From Porphyra umbilicalis (lineage: Eukaryota; Rhodophyta; Bangiophyceae; Bangiales; Bangiaceae), in contig KV918765.1 in assembly GCA_002049455.2 (NCBI GenBank), positions 426,309 through 490,308 of the forward strand: 64,000 nt of DNA, given 5' to 3'. Position 1 is the stretch's first letter. Every line of letters begins with the position of its first letter. This document shows, piece after piece, positions 45,437 to 56,900 of the stretch. The notes under the pieces are model-generated. The model was not told where the DNA came from. It saw nothing but the letters and a program-made list of their open reading frames with translations, and made no database searches. The position numbers and the translations under genes are program-made.

Positions 45437-46126
45437 GAAAAGAACTACACAGAAGGACAAGTGGCCACGCAAGTTGAGCAAACTCAATACATGCAAGTAC
45501 GAGGGACAACACAAGGTGGGCCATTGGACGGCCCCATGTGAGTACGTATTTGGTCTGTTTTGAGGCGGATTGTTCGCGCTCTATGGGCGCTCAGAGGGCC
45601 TTCCAGCGCCCACCCAGCGCCCACAATATTCTGGGCGCTTTGCTGCGCTCTATGCATAGATGTATTGTCATAATGATAAGACTGTCTGCAGCGTCTATGG
45701 GCGCAGCGGCCCTGCCTGCAGCTGCCTCAGCGGTACGGCGGGAAGGGTCCGTCGGGAGGTGGCCATGGCAGCAAAATCCTTCCCATTCCCCCCCCACGAC
45801 TGCAAGACGTTCGTGACAAGGATCTCTACTGGGCGTCGGCGATCGCTACTTGGCCACCGCTGCAGCCGTGCATAGGTGGGTGTGACTCTGCAGCGTGTGC
45901 GGGTTTTTCTTTTCCTTGTGGCCGGGCATTCTAGTCTGGTTGGTTGACCTTGTCACCACCTAGAACATATGCAGCTGTTCTCTTGGTTGTCCTTGACACG
46001 CAGACACCCTGCGGTTGGAGGATGACCGTCCGCAGTACTTTTTTCACAGATGGTCGCTGGTGATGGCGAAACACACTCAAGGTTGCGAGAACAAGGGGTG
46101 GCTGCCTGACCATTTCTGGGTGCTAC

Positions 46127-46262
46127 GACCGTCTTCCCGATGTTGGCCGCTGCATGGCTGTATTTCCAAATTTAGTCAAAGTCAATACGTGGTCTCGGTC
46201 AACTGCCCACAGGTCGAAGGACTTTTGACGGCATGGGCGGGAATTGGGAAGATAGCAATCCA
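46127..46262. mobile_element. Diverged relative of the 172-bp MITE
   Basis: In the opposite orientation this stretch matches the MITE at 45166-45337 in blocks (GTCTTCCC, TTGGCCG, CGGTCAACTGCCCA, GGGAAGA). Its ends are degraded. Confidence 0.45.
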
Positions 46263-47996
46263 TCATCTGGGGGACATCGACGGGGCGATGACGTGCCGAT
46301 GGACAAAAAGTGGAGCTTAACTGGGGGTGGGATACAAATGCGCTTTCTGGCCTTGTGGAACCGTCCTGGGTTTTGAAATCGACCTGTGTGGCGTGTGGGG
46401 GACGGCCGTAATTGGTGGTACGGGTGCACCAGTGGCACAACGCTGGCCAATCATTCGACCCTGAGCGATGGGTCCAACAAGGAGTCACCACAAAACCGTG
46501 CTGATGTGTGTGGGTTTTGACTCACCCCATGACTGTCCACGTGAAGACTTGTCGTTCATATCAAACACAGTCAGGAACAAATTTGTCTGTATTTCTGCTT
46601 GCAAGCACAGTCACTGAAGGATCACGGCGCGCTGGCATCTGTTGCGCACTTGGTGGCTGGGAGGGAACCATACTTTAGGGACGCGGCACACTAGGGCCGC
46701 AGCGACAACGGATATCACCATGATATGAATTGACGCGGCAAAGGGGGTACTTGCCGGCGCCCAGACGGCACGCACGCTCGGCACCCACGCTCAGCGGGCG
46801 GGGGACGCAGCTGAGGACGGGCGCGTGATGACCCACACCTCGAGGACCCGCGACCGGGGGCAACGAACCCGCAGCCGACCACACTGCCTGTGTGTGTCCG
46901 TCACCTACTTCTACCGGCGCCAGGTCGTCGATCGACGCGTGGCCGCCGATCGACGTTTACGTCGTCGATGGGTGCGCGCCGGGGGTGTCGGTGGTGGGAC
47001 CTTACGCGTGCGGCGCGCCAGACATCCGCCCGCACAGCGCTTTGCTTTTATAGGCTTGGGTGACGGTGGGCTACGTTTCAAGATTCAGCCAAACTGCGAT
47101 GATTGTGTCGCTCGCTCAAGTGGTACAGTCAATATCCGCTTACATGGCACCCCTGTGCACTTTGTAGCCCACCCGCTGTTTCAAGAAACATATTCCTCCA
47201 CGCCGGATACTGCGTGTCGTTTGCTGGATTGGGCCAATGAGATATCAGCTATCGCGACCCTCCCAGCTATATGGCAGGGTGCCATATAACAGGGACGCAT
47301 ATAACCGGATATCGACGGTACCCCCTGCGCGTCCCCAATCGGCAGAGTGGTTGCAGCACACGACTGAGCGCGCCTCGTGGGGGCAACCACCGCAGCCTGT
47401 TGGGCTCAAACGGTCACACGCTTCTCCCCAGCCCCCATTCCATGGCGAAACCAGGATGGGGGGCGACACGCCATACGCACCACCGGGTGCTGATCACCCA
47501 CCCCCACCCTCTCCGTTTGCGCATAGCAGACAGTCGTACGGGGCTGTCGTGTTTTGTGTTTCATTGTTGCCGCGCGCGTACAGGTCTGTACGCCTCATGT
47601 AGGCGTGTGAACAGGCGGCTTTCCTTGCACTTCCTGGCGTTTTGTGTCTCCTCCAGTGACGCACCTGGGGGCACGGTCGGCGACGCGGACCGCGTCCCTG
47701 GCGAGGTGCAACCGAGCGCGAGGCCGAGCATCGACCAGTGCTCACCGCGTATGGGGTGCGCGGCCGTCGTGCCGCGTGGGTGGGGGGCAAACAGGGATGT
47801 GCGCCAATTCCCAATGTCCGTGTGGGACACGACTTGTGTGCCACCGAAAAGATGTTTTCACAGAAAACAATCCGACGCCCATGATCCGTCCCGACGCGCT
47901 CTCGAGTGTGCGCGGGGTGTCGGAACGTCATTCTCAACGCCGCTGTAAGCCCTCCTGCTGTAAAAAAGCAAAATTCACGAAACCAGGTATTGACAG

Positions 47997-48080
47997 GGTT
48001 CGAACCCCCGACTCCCGGACGCGACCCGAAGGTCACGCCTAATGAGAGTGGGTGCCTACTCCCCAGTAGGCTACCCATGC
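47997..48080 (-). other. tRNA-like segment with B-box (GGTTCGAAC)
   Basis: The minus strand carries GGGGGTTCGAACCC preceded by a long-variable-arm-like hairpin (GACC-TTCG-GGTC) and a D-arm-like hairpin (GCCTACT-GGGG-AGTAGGC). A seven-pair acceptor stem cannot be formed, so it is at best a tRNA relic or SINE head. Confidence 0.25.
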
Positions 48081-49062
48081 AACTTCCTCGCGGTTTGGTG
48101 ACCGCTGGTGCATTCGACATTTGTACCCGTGCGATTTTGCGTGAAATTTTTGCGATTTCACATTTTTTGTTCTTGCGCTTCTGATGCTTTGATTTGCGTG
48201 GGCTTTGCTTTGATCCCTGATGCTTTGATTTGGTGAGCGTTTTGATTTAGAGTGTGGGCGGGCGCGTGCGCGGGTGAGCTGCTTGGGCTGCGTGGTGGGC
48301 TTGAGTGCTCCGACTTGGACTACTTGAGGAGGGCCCTTGATGGGAAGAGGGGCGCTTTGGAGAGACAACCAACAAAGCACGTTCGCACACATGCACACAA
48401 GCTCAAGCCACTCAACCACTTCACCGTGGTCCCCCATCCCCTATCCCCACAGCGTTTCAACAGGTTATGGGCCCAGAGCCGGAACTGTGAGAAGGGCAAG
48501 GTGTGCCAGACGGCGTCGCGGCGGTCGCGACAAGTGCGAAGAAGACGAGTGCAAGGTGGTTCAAGGANGAAGCCAGTTGCTAAGAATTAGTGTCGGGCGG
48601 ATACACAGAGGGCAGGCACCCAGGCGCCACTTCCTTCTCACGCACACCGGACACTGGGCACACACGCGCAGCGTGGGCGGAGGGGGTCTCCCCAGGAGCA
48701 ACCACCACCGTGCCGCTCCCGCCCTTCATATGGCCTGGCAGCACACACAATCGCCGGCGAGAATCGGCGCGCCGGTCAAATCAGACGTGCAAACAATCAC
48801 AGCCACACACAGACACCCCTTCGCACGCTAGCGGCGCTGCGATCAGCCGGCACGGTCTGGCACGCCAGCACAGCCACAGCCCGTTCCACACACACGACCA
48901 AAGAGGCACGCGGTTGGGCCATTGGTGGCCGACACGGTCAGATGTGCGCGAGGATGTGCGGGCTACCGCATTTTCCACATGACGCCCAGATCCCCGATCA
49001 GAATTCCCCAATGTTGCCGTCCTCACGTCGCCTCGTATTGTACTTGTATTCTGTATTTATAT

Positions 49063-49140
49063 GCCAGATGACCGTGATGTCGTTCTCACCGGATAAAACG
49101 AGAGGCTTTCTGCCCGCGTTGCTTGGTGACAAATACGTGG
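49063..49140 (-). repeat. Conserved module, copy 6
   Basis: This is a close copy of module 3, but the dyad arm is changed (CCGGATAAAACGAG), as it is in copies 7 and 8. Confidence 0.75.
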
Positions 49141-49235
49141 ATTTGATGGTCGTGCCGTGCGTTGTGCAACGCAGAGAACCGCGGCGCACTCTGGTTGGTC
49201 AAACTCCGACTTGTTTTAACCGTCGAGGCAGTGGG

Positions 49236-50203
49236 AACGTGAGGTGGAAACCACAGCCTTCGTGATGTGGTCACAGCCTTCGTCATCTGGCATGACCACA
49301 TCACGAAGGCAAGGCATCAAGAAGGCTGAGGGACCAATAGGATGTGTGTATTCCTGCAGCTTCAGGGTGTTTGGTTCGTATGCATATGGCCCCCCCCCCC
49401 TTCAGGGTGTTTGTTTCGTATGCATATGGCTTCCCCCCCCTTCAGGGTGTTCGTTTCGGGTGCATATGGCCCCCCCGTGCACGCGCCGCTTGCTGTTTGA
49501 CACTTGGTCAGGCCAGTTCGCTGCCAACCCACGGCCACTCCACTCGATCAGGCTCGCCGCATCCTCGGGCCGAAACGCCCGCTGCTGCCGCAGCCCCCAC
49601 CGCCGCCGCCGCCCCCGCGCTGGACGCGGCCCCCGCCACTGGCGCCGTCCCCGCCCCTGATCGTGGCCCCCGCCGCCGCCGCTGCCGCTGCCGCCGCCCC
49701 CGCACCCGCACCCGCACTCACACCCTCTCTGTCGCCACATCCTGACCACTGTATTCGGTAGGATCGCTGACACTGCTCAGTCCAGTGGATAACACGTCTG
49801 TCTGATGACACAGCACAATCCAGTGGAATCGTTGGTTGCGCTTCCCTACCTGCCTACAGCGGCTCTTGCGGCGGCGGGGGCGGCGGCGGCGGGAGGTGGG
49901 GCGGTGGTGGCGTGGTCATGACGGCGGTCACGCTGCACAGGACGTCGGTGAGGCATGTGGGGGGGGTCGTGCGTCGCGGTGTATGGACAGTGGAGCAGGG
50001 GGTCCGTGATCAGGACCTACGAGCTATTCAAAGGTGTCGCCTATGTTGTAGATATGCCCAGATACAGTCCGGAAATGTGTTGAGGAGCGCCACTTGTCAT
50101 ACAGGCACGGCCCCTGATTGGTAGAGGAGCCTTCGTGATGTGGCACTTGCCTTCGGGATCTGGCTGCCAGTTCCCGAAGTCTGTGGTTTCCCTGGTTGTG
50201 GAG
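49236..50203. mobile_element. Insertion with sub-terminal inverted repeats and a strong foldback
   Basis: The sequence interrupts the copy of the ParB-gene upstream repeat. Near the left end lies GGAAACCACAGCCTTCG and near the right end its imperfect inverse. An 18-bp perfect inverted repeat GCCTTCGTGATGTGGTCA (49256-49273 and 49293-49310) makes a strong hairpin. Inside is a three-unit tandem repeat (49360-49477) and a GC-rich simple-sequence stretch. No transposase is seen. Confidence 0.5.
49360..49477 (+). repeat. Three tandem units of about 40 bp
   Basis: Each unit is CTTCAGGGTGTT followed by a TTCGTATGCATATGG-like segment and a run of C. Confidence 0.8.
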
Positions 50204-50441
50204 ACACATTCACGAGGGGGCCGATAAAGGGGACAACGTCGGACCCGCCGGTCATCAGTCGACAGGCCCGCACACACGACCAAAGAGGCACGCGGTTGGG
50301 CATTGGTGGCCGACACGGTCAGATGTGCGCGAGGATGTGCGGGCTACCGCATTTTCCACATGACGCCCAGATCCCCGATTAGAATTTCACAATGTTGCCG
50401 TCTTTACGTCGCATTCATTGTATTTGTATTCTGTATTTATA

Positions 50442-50520
50442 TGCCAGATGACCGTGATGTCGTTCTCACCGGATAAAACGAGAGGCTTTCTGCCCGCGTT
50501 GCTTGGTGACAAATACGTGG
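50442..50520 (-). repeat. Conserved module, copy 7
   Basis: It is essentially identical to copy 6 and lies about 380 bp upstream of the broken 911-type gene at 50899. Confidence 0.75.
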
Positions 50521-50898
50521 ATTTGATGGTCGTGCCGTGCGTTGTGCAACGCAGAGACCCGCCGCGCGCTCTGGTTGTTCAATCTCCGACTGTTTTAACC
50601 GTCGAGGCGGTGGACACGCATGCACGAGGGGGCCCATAAAGGGGGCAACGTCGGACCCGCCGGTCATCAGCCGACAGGCCCGCACTGTCCTGTCCACACC
50701 ACCCCCGGCGTGCGCGCAGCTGCCTGAGGTGTACGTGCGCACCGCTGCTCCTTCTCCCCAGGGAGAGACCCCAGCGCTCACGCGAAGCGCCCTTCACCCC
50801 CCCCCCCCCCCCCCCCCCGGCGCACTTGGCCTCGCCCATTCGTGGGGTCCGACCCTGCACTTTGTGTCGGGCTGTTCGCCCCAACCCGCTGCTGTGGA

Positions 50899-52650
50899 AT
50901 GTCGCACGCCGTGGGCAACCTGGTGCCACGTGTGATTAGCGTCGCGGACCTGTGTTTGCCGACGAGTCTGCGCGGACGGTCGATGACGCGCACATTCGGA
51001 GGCTCAAGGAAGACATCCGCCATGGGACCTTTATCGGCAACGTGTCCCGCATGGTCGTCTTTGTCCTACCAGGGGACCCTCCCCGCTACCGTCCCGTCGA
51101 CGGCTTTCACCGTGGCAGCGCCTTGGCGCAGTCGGTTCGGGAAGGCGTCCTCGAGCCGACGTTCCCGTTCTCCGTCGTCGTAGTCTCAGACGACAAAGGC
51201 CGCCCCCGCCATCTGACCGACAGCGAGTGGGTCGGCTTGTCCATGCAACTGAACGACATTGGCGACAAGCGCGCTGTCGTGACCCTGACGGACACGCTCG
51301 AGAGCGTCAAACTCCTGTTCACGAGTGTGTGGGGCGACGACCACCACCTTCCTACGCCGTTGCCCAGTCGGTTCTGGCAAGCAGGGTGTCGCCGCGCTTT
51401 ACACCAACGGCACCGTTCCGGGGATCCGCAAGCCCGCGTCAAGGGGGCTGCCACGGTCGTCCTTCGCGGTGTGGCCGTTCCTGGACAGTCCACGCGCCTG
51501 GGCGGAGTTCCTCGAGATCAACCACTTTCGGCGCTTTGGTGGTGCCTACCCGCACAAGCGGTACTCCATGAGCATGCTTGGCAAACCGTCTTTGCCGATT
51601 GCCGCTGGCCGACTTGGATCCGGCGCTCGGCTCATCGGCGCTCTCCGACTCGGTGCGCTGTCTCATGCTGAAGACCGCGGAGGCTTGGCTTGATCTACAC
51701 ACTGGCCATGTGGATGAGGCGCGGGCGCGAGATGCGGAAAAGTCGCCCAAACTCTCCGTTCCGGTCGCCTCTGACCTGTTCTCCGCCGTCTCCCAGTACG
51801 TGTGCGGTATGGTCGCGTGTGCCAACGGTCAAGCGGACGTCCTCGACAACCCCATCCTCGATCTACACGACGGTGCGCCCGTCGTTTCGTCGGTCGCGAT
51901 CGTGGACGCGTTTCGCTTCTGTCGCGAACCAAGAATTCGGCGGCTGGACTTGTGTCGTCGTCATGGACTGTGGGCAGCATGGCTGAGTTGTTTGTTGACA
52001 AGGCCACGCGCCTGCGAGCACTCGTTCGCTCGTCACTGGCTGATGGGGGCGCGCAAGTGCCGTGGGGCATTGCAGGTGTCTCTGGACGACCCCGCGCTGT
52101 TGTCGGAACCCTTACCGGCTGAGGACTCGACCGACGGAGCGCGTTCGAGGCAGTCGGCGTCGCCTCTCCCACCGTTTCTGAGGACGACGAACCCAACCAG
52201 TCTGGCGGCGGCATGCTCGCCTACTTTGCAGACTTGAACATGAGCCAAGACTCTGGTGCGTCTGCTGGGGGCCCCAGCGACACAGCTGCGGCGGCCGGTG
52301 GCGCACCTGCGGTGGACACCCCTGGCGCTCCTCCTCGGGGCGGTGAGTCGCCTCGAGCAGACCCCCCTGCGCTGTCTGCGGTCGTCCCGGCGGCGCCGGG
52401 CGGTGCGTCGGCTCCTGCGGACCCGCCTGATGCTCCTGCAGGGCGCAGCGGCGCGCCTGGAGAGGCCCCGCCCGGCGCTCCTGCTCGGGGCGGTGAGTCG
52501 CATCGAGCAGGACCCCCTGCGCCACCTGCGGTCGTCCCGGCGGCGCCGGGCGGTGCGTCGGCTCCTGCGGACCCGCCTGGTGCTCCTGCAGAGCGCAGCG
52601 GCGCGCCTGGAGAGGCCCCGCCCGGTGCTCCTCCTCGGGGCGGTGAGTCG
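50899..52650 (+). pseudogene. Broken copy of the 911-codon ParB-like gene
   Basis: It aligns with 36644-38360 at high identity from the same ATG context. A 1-2 base deletion near residue 20 shifts the frame; the frame containing RYRPVDGFHRGSALAQS (the ParB-type motif) then stays open until about 51350. Further indels follow around 51350-51620 and 51930. The copy ends inside the Pro/Ala/Gly repeat region; the C-terminal third of the intact gene is absent, and unrelated sequence starts at about 52655. The poly-C tract near 50798-50818 upstream is shared with the intact copy. Confidence 0.8.
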
Positions 52651-52655
52651 CCTCC

Positions 52656-53910
52656 AGCATGTGAAGTCGGTGTGGTCAAGTGGGTGCGTTATTTTACTAT
52701 GGCAGAGGTCCTGGGCCGTGTCCAGCCACCTAATGTACCCCAGGCGGCCCCAGGACAGGTCGTCGGGCAGCCCGCTCTCGGAGCACACCCACGTGCCTCA
52801 GTTCTCAGTGCGCGCGGGCCGCGGCGCACCTCCCAGAACGGGGCATGCACCTCCCCACACAAGTCCCCCCCCCCGAGCTCACCCCAGCAGAGAGTGCCCA
52901 CTACGAGACCAACAAATCAAGTACACACAAGTACAAAACATACAACAAGTGCATAGGTAAATACCCAAAACTGAGTCCCAATGCTCAACCGGGTAAGTAT
53001 AGACAAATGGAATTGCTGAGCCATGCTCAACACTCCCCCCAATTACATTGTGACGGTTCCGGAGTCCGGATGCAAGGTAGCCCGGCTTCCGGCTTACAGC
53101 TTGATTTGGCTTCCCGATCGCCGCTTCTCGGGCCCGGTCTGTAGCAGTACAGCCCTCCTCGGGAAGCCATATCAGTTTTGGGCTGTACTGATACAGAACC
53201 CCCCCTCCCCGACTAGGCCGCAAAACGCGATGTGGGCCAAAAAACCGCCCACCGCCAAGTCGACAACCGCCGACTCGGACAGCATCAGAGCACCCGCCAG
53301 CCGACCGCCAGGCCGCCGCAAGCCGCCCAACCGCCGCAAAGTCGACGCAAACCGCCGACTTGTTAGAGACGCATGAAGCTGGGCTGTATCAGTACAGCCC
53401 TCCCCCCGCCACTTAAAACAAAAAAAAACGATGTCCGCCAAGTCCGCCTCGGTCGACGCGGACAGCATCGGAGAAGCCCTTAGCCGACCGCCCGACCGCC
53501 GCAGGCCACCCAGTCAGCGTAAAGGCGACGCAAGCCGCTGCCTTCGTAGCGATGCAAGGGCCTGGAGCTGTATCAGTACAGCCGTAACGGCTACCGCCCA
53601 GCCGAAAATCGAATTGACGCGGTCGTCCAATGTTGATCGGATCGTCCGACGAAACGTTCGGTAGACATCGATTCGACCGGCCGCCCCCGACTCGATCGGC
53701 GAAACGTCGACTTGATCGACGAATTTCGGCACGAATCCGACTCGGGCTGTATCAGTACAGCCCGCCGACAATCGGATCCCGATTCCGAGGAGGGCTGTAC
53801 TGATACAGCCCAGCCCCCGACTTCGCCGTAAACCGCCCAATCGACCCGAAGCCGTTCCGGGCCGCCGACACCGCCACTCCGCCGCCAACCGCCGCCCCCC
53901 CCGAGGGGGT
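52656..53910. other. Spacer with tandem units and six palindromes next to the copia element
   Basis: From about 53130 the sequence is built of loosely repeated units of about 180-200 bp (segments such as GACAGCATC and CCGACCGCC recur). Each carries one 20-bp palindrome. No gene is seen. If the copia element had a 3' LTR, it should lie here. Confidence 0.55.
53136..53811. repeat. Array of six palindromes GGGCTGTA-N4-TACAGCCC
   Basis: Sites are at 53136-53155, 53180-53199, 53381-53400, 53565-53584, 53744-53763 and 53792-53811. Three have perfect 8-bp arms (the one at 53744 has 9), and the others have one or two arm mismatches. The 4-bp centre is TCAG, CTGA or GCAG. The regular symmetry suggests a protein-binding site or a hairpin. 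Confidence 0.8.
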
Positions 53911-56900
53911 TCAGCACTGCGGCGCAGGACGTAGGGCCCGCGTGCCGCTACTCCCCGAAGTGCCCAGATCCGAGCCAACGCCGATGACGCCCCGGAATGT
54001 GGTGAACGCCGGGGCCGGCAGTGGCTTCGTCATGCCATCTGCGGGCATGTCGGCGCTGGGAAGAAAGTAGAAGGCAACCTCCCCACGCGCGACGTAGTCG
54101 CGCACCATATGGTACGCAACGTCTACGTGCTTGGTACGCCCGGTGGCTTCGGGATTGTTGACCAAAGCGAGGCACGCCTGGTTGTCCTCCCCCATGGGCA
54201 CGGCGTCCCCGTCGACGCCCAGCTCCGACAGAAGTTTGCGCAGCCACAGCGCCTCCTTGGTCGCCATAGCGGCGGCGACGTACTCGGCCTCGGCCGTTGA
54301 CGTCGCCACGGTCGACTGGCGCTTGCTCGTCCACGATATCGGCCCGCCATTGAGGGTGAAGACAAAGCCCGTCGTCGACCGACGAGCGTCAATATCGCCT
54401 GCCCAGTCTGCGTCAACGTACCCTTGGAGAGGCTTGTCGTCGCCGTACACGACCCCTAATCGCGTAGCCCCGCGAAGATATCGGAGCACCCCCTTGGCCG
54501 CGCGCATGTGGTCCTCCTCGGGGCATGACATGTAGCGGGAGAGCACGCCCACGGCAAAGGCAATGTCCGGCCTCGTCGTCGTGGAGAGGTACAGCAACGA
54601 GCCAACAATCTCGGCGTACCGGTTGCCCTCGGGCAGTAGATTCTCCCCCGTCTTGCAAAGCTTGGCACCTGACACCATGGGCGTCTTGTTGGGCGCAGAC
54701 TTGTCCATCTGGAAAGCCGCAAGCAGGGAACTGACATGCCCCGGATTGCTCAGGGTGACCACCTTGGCAGCCCGATCTCGCATGGCCTTCATGCCAATGA
54801 AGTCCTTGACCTCACCCATGTCGCGCACGTCGAAAGACGCCGACACCGAGGCCTTGACCATCTGGACCCCTTCGAGGCTTTTTCCAGCCACAATGAGATC
54901 GTCAACGTAGACGAGGATGTAGGCAAGCCCGTGCACAGGGTGGCTCCACGTGTAGAGGCACGGGTCCACCTTGGACCGGACCGCTCCGATGGCATTGAGC
55001 TCTTTGTTAAGCTTGATGCCCCACAATCGTCCCGCCTGTTTGGTCCCATAGAGAGCCAGGTTCAGACGGCGGACATCACCTTCCTCCCCCGGCTCGGCTC
55101 CGACCGGAAGCTTGATGTACATCTCCTTGTCCATCTTTGCGTTGAGGAAGGCCGTCTTCACATCCACGTGGTGAACTTCCTAGTCCTTGGCCGCCGCCAC
55201 CGCGAAGAGCGCGCGTGTCGTGGCCGAGCTCGGCACTGGTGCCCATGTCTCATCAAAGTCGCGCCCCGGCACTTGGTTGAAGCCCTGCGCCACCAGTGGC
55301 GCCTTGTACCGAGTCATGTTGCCCTCAGCATCGTGCTTGATGTCGTACACGTACCGCGTTTTGACAGCCTTACGCTTGTTGCTGCTCCTGGTATTGGACC
55401 AGGTACCAAGCTTCTTGTGTGCGAGGTACTCTTCTTTCTCAGCCGCCTTCCAACGCGGCCAGTCCGATCGCGCACGCGCCTCCTTCGCATTGGCTGGCGC
55501 CTTGGTCAGGTCCCATCCCGACGGATCTCCGCCCTCGGGTCCTTCTGCAGCGTATGCCTTTGGGTTACGCTCCCACCAGGTAACCTTGGGTGCCGGCTTG
55601 CGCTTCGACCGCCGGAGTGCTTGCACCCCGTCAACACCACTCTCTGTGGTGGATCCAGACAGCACGTCGTGTCCATCATGATCCGCCGCGTCCTCGCCGG
55701 CGTCATTGTCATCTCCGTCTTCTGCGTCGAGTCCGGAAGCCTCGTCCGGCTCAACTTCGCTCTCTGACGACTGCTGCGAGGCATACTCGTCCCCGCTTGC
55801 GGCTTCCGCTTCCAGCATGTCCATGGCGCCGTCCTCCTTGTCACCATCCGTCTGACTGGTCAGGAAAGGGGTGAGAGCAGGGCCAGGGACAGAGGTCATC
55901 TTGATGGCTTTGCTTGAGGTCTCCTCCATGAGCACATCTCGGCGCTCAAAGACCTTGTTTGAGCCATCCTCTAGGATGCGGTAGGCCTTGCCACCAACAG
56001 TGTAGCCGACACAACGGCCGACGTCGGTCCTGGGTTCCAGCTTTCGCTGCTGCTGCTTGGGCTTCAGAGCCCATGCCCGGCTCCCCCAGACCCGAAATCC
56101 CTTCACGTCGGGGCGTCTCCCCGTGAGGGCTTCCAGCGGGGTCACATCTTGACCCGCCTTGGGGGATCGGTTGAGCACGTGGATGACGGATGACAAAGCC
56201 TCCGCCCACAGCTCCTCTTCCGCTCCGGCGTCCAGAAGAGCCGCACGGACGCGCTCCATGATGTACCGGTTGGCGCGCTCTGCCTTCCCGTTCTGCTGCG
56301 AAGAGTACGGCGCCGTCTTCTCAGACGTAATGCCTTTGTCTTCATACCAGGCTTGGAGGTCGCGGCTCACGTACTCCTTGGCGCCATCGTTACGAACCCG
56401 CTTCACCTTAAGCTCAGTTAAGGTCTCTAGCTGCTTGATGCGGGCCTTGAGGACATCCGGAACCATGCCCTTGGACTTGATGGGCGTCGCCGTGATGAAC
56501 CCAGTGGAGTCTTCCATCAGAGTCACGAAGTAGACAGAGCCGCCCAGCGACGCCGTCAACGGCCCATCAACGTCCGTGTGAACCAACTTGCACTTGGTGG
56601 TGGTCGTTGTCGAGCGATGATGCAGGGAACGCGCCATCTTTCCGTCGACACAAGGCACGCATACCGTACCAGGAACGCGCTTGGCGTCGGCTACCGTCGA
56701 TGGAATCCCATCGACCATCCCAACCACACGCTTGAGGTTCTCGAAACCCAAGTGGTTGAACCGGCGGTGCCACAGCTCTGCCTCGCCGTCCATGTGCGTG
56801 AAGGCGGCTCTGGCCGATGCCGTGACCGGAGTCACCTTGAGCACGTAGTTCTCCGACTCGTTGACCGAGCCGACGACAGACGCGTTGCTCAAAACTCCGC

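Larger units (their letters stand above)
45148..48602. other. Gene-poor region with small transposons
   Basis: It contains a mariner-like MITE and a diverged relative, module copy 5, a palindrome-rich stretch around 45590-45660 built on GGCGCT/AGCGCC, and a tRNA-like segment near 47997-48080. No protein gene is supported. Confidence 0.5.
48603..50272 (+). repeat. Second copy of the 911-gene upstream region, split by an insertion
   Basis: 48603-49236 matches 35715-36365, and 50204-50272 continues the match to 36440. The two parts are separated by about 965 bp of unrelated sequence. Another copy then starts at once at 50265. Confidence 0.7.

Noticed and set aside
47997..48080. A functional tRNA gene
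   Set aside because: B-box and hairpins are present, but no seven-pair acceptor stem or standard anticodon arm can be drawn; kept only as a tRNA-like segment.
53136..53811. CRISPR array
   Set aside because: The repeats are palindromes within long similar units, with no unique spacers of fixed length, in a eukaryotic sequence.
54736..55767. Plus-strand frame of 343 codons across copia
   Set aside because: It is antisense to the reverse transcriptase and integrase region, which carries clear motifs on the minus strand.
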